Of a stretch of DNA of 64,000 bases, positions 63,358 through 64,000 are shown one piece after another. Every line of letters begins with the position of its first letter. Positions within the stretch are counted from its first letter, which is position 1. The position numbers and the translations under genes are program-made. Below the pieces are notes generated by a model. That model made no database searches, had not been told where the DNA came from, and worked only from the letters and a program-made list of their open reading frames with translations. The stretch comes from Marivirga tractuosa DSM 4126 (lineage in GTDB: Bacteria > Bacteroidota > Bacteroidia > Cytophagales > Cyclobacteriaceae), in assembly GCF_000183425.1 (NCBI RefSeq), contig NC_014759.1:2697001-2761000 (forward strand). Reading direction: 5' to 3'.

Positions 63358-64000
63358 ATGACTCAAATTTCAAAAAAGGAAAAATTCGATGTCGCCACCG
63401 GTGAATTGCGCAATTGGCAAGGAAGACAGGAGTGGTTTTTTAATAGAGATGATACCGACCACTACGAGGCCTATTACGAAGGACCCTATAAGCGTCAGGA
63501 AGTTTGGCAAAAAAAGACGTTGGAAGGACTTATCAAGAAAGACAGCCGAGTTGAAAGCTTATTGGAATATGGCTGTGGTACTACCCGTTTCACCAGATGG
63601 TGGCATGAAATAGGAATTCAGGCTACAGGCGGTGATATTTCTCCTTTTATGTTGGCCCAGGGTGTTCATCTGTTCGATGGAGATCTTGTTTTAGCTGATT
63701 CCCATCATATGCCATTCAAAAATCATACTTTTGATGCGCTCGCCTTCATCACCACTTTTGAATATTACAAAAGACCTATTGAGGTAATCCGTGAAGCCGC
63801 AAGAGTAGGTAAATATGGAATCATTTTCGGAATGATGAACCGCAATACACCCAAATTAGTGCGAAGAAGAGTGCAGCAGTTATTTGGGCAGAACAATTAT
63901 TACGTAACGGCTAACTTTTATACGCCCGCTTCTTTGAAAGAACTCATTGCTGAGGCGCTCCCTGACCGGGATTATAGCATTCAGTGGAATGCGACTGGCT
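63358..64000 (+). CDS. SAM-dependent methyltransferase under a TPP riboswitch, 3' truncated
   Basis: The frame is open from the ATG at 63358 to the window end (214 codons) without a stop, so the C-terminus is missing. It begins MTQISKKEKFDVATGELRNW. A class I methyltransferase motif I is visible as LLEYGCGTTRFTRWW, followed by TGGDISPFMLAQG, the acidic and post-motif region SHHMPFKNHTFDALAFITTFEY and IREAARVGKYGIIFGMMNR, as in UbiE/type-11 enzymes. The riboswitch places it in the thiamin regulon, so it may act in thiamin synthesis, salvage or uptake, but no methyltransferase step there is well known and I assign none. Confidence 0.8.
   Translation, partial: MTQISKKEKFDVATGELRNWQGRQEWFFNRDDTDHYEAYYEGPYKRQEVWQKKTLEGLIKKDSRVESLLEYGCGTTRFTRWWHEIGIQATGGDISPFMLAQGVHLFDGDLVLADSHHMPFKNHTFDALAFITTFEYYKRPIEVIREAARVGKYGIIFGMMNRNTPKLVRRRVQQLFGQNNYYVTANFYTPASLKELIAEALPDRDYSIQWNATG

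Overview
The window looks like a chromosomal segment from a marine-type Bacteroidota, most likely order Cytophagales (a Marivirga-like relative is my guess, not shown). The evidence is the AT-rich sequence, the absence of Shine-Dalgarno sites, TANNTTTG-type promoter elements, a TamB/TamL pair whose Omp85 member is a lipoprotein, SusC-type carboxypeptidase-regulatory modules, TlpA proteins with N-terminal beta extensions, YwqK/MORN-like repeat proteins, and REP-like palindromes beside a Y1 transposase. I see no rRNA, CRISPR array, prophage or complete insertion sequence.

1-36 kb is mostly ordinary chromosome. It holds a truncated asparagine synthetase, a CDF cation exporter, a secreted CocE-type hydrolase, an ABC exporter (ATPase plus FtsX-type permease), a methyltransferase/2OG-oxygenase pair, an ICMT-like membrane protein, DUF4256 and NYN-LOTUS proteins, an MFS transporter, an SDR, fhs (formate-THF ligase), a SpoU methylase and mutS. 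These are followed by an operon of a PAS protein with a kinase dimerisation helix but no ATPase, a large MORN-like protein and two tandem outer-membrane-type proteins. Then come a fatty-acid desaturase, tRNA-Gly(GCC), tRNA-Leu(UAA), a quinone oxidoreductase and the tamB-tamL envelope pair.

36-60 kb is the unusual part. Intact genes (an SCP-x-like thiolase, a four-module UvrA-like ABC ATPase, a Tet(M)-type ribosomal-protection GTPase) have decayed copies of only their ends nearby: thiolase tails at about 39.2 and 45.9 kb, a UvrA-like head at 45.6 kb fused directly to a thiolase tail, and a Tet(M)-type tail at 56 kb. Between these relics sit one- to four-gene groups: TlpA; a PLP enzyme plus a vWA/sigma factor/TonB set; a response regulator with a PAS-GAF kinase; and two secreted proteins. 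The UvrA-like protein (1496 aa) looks like two UvrA2-type proteins fused head to tail. Module 2 has lost its Walker A motif but keeps the GRTPRSNPATYTG-type segment, while module 4 keeps Walker A but has lost that segment.

54.7-56.2 kb is an accessory patch: a Y1 (RAYT/IS200-like) transposase whose first HUH histidine is Gln, surrounded by at least seven copies of two short palindromic repeat types. 60-64 kb holds a small membrane-protein cluster (a short TM protein, an HXXEE protein and a DUF3179 protein), a block of inverted repeats, and a TPP riboswitch directly upstream of a SAM-methyltransferase gene that runs off the window.
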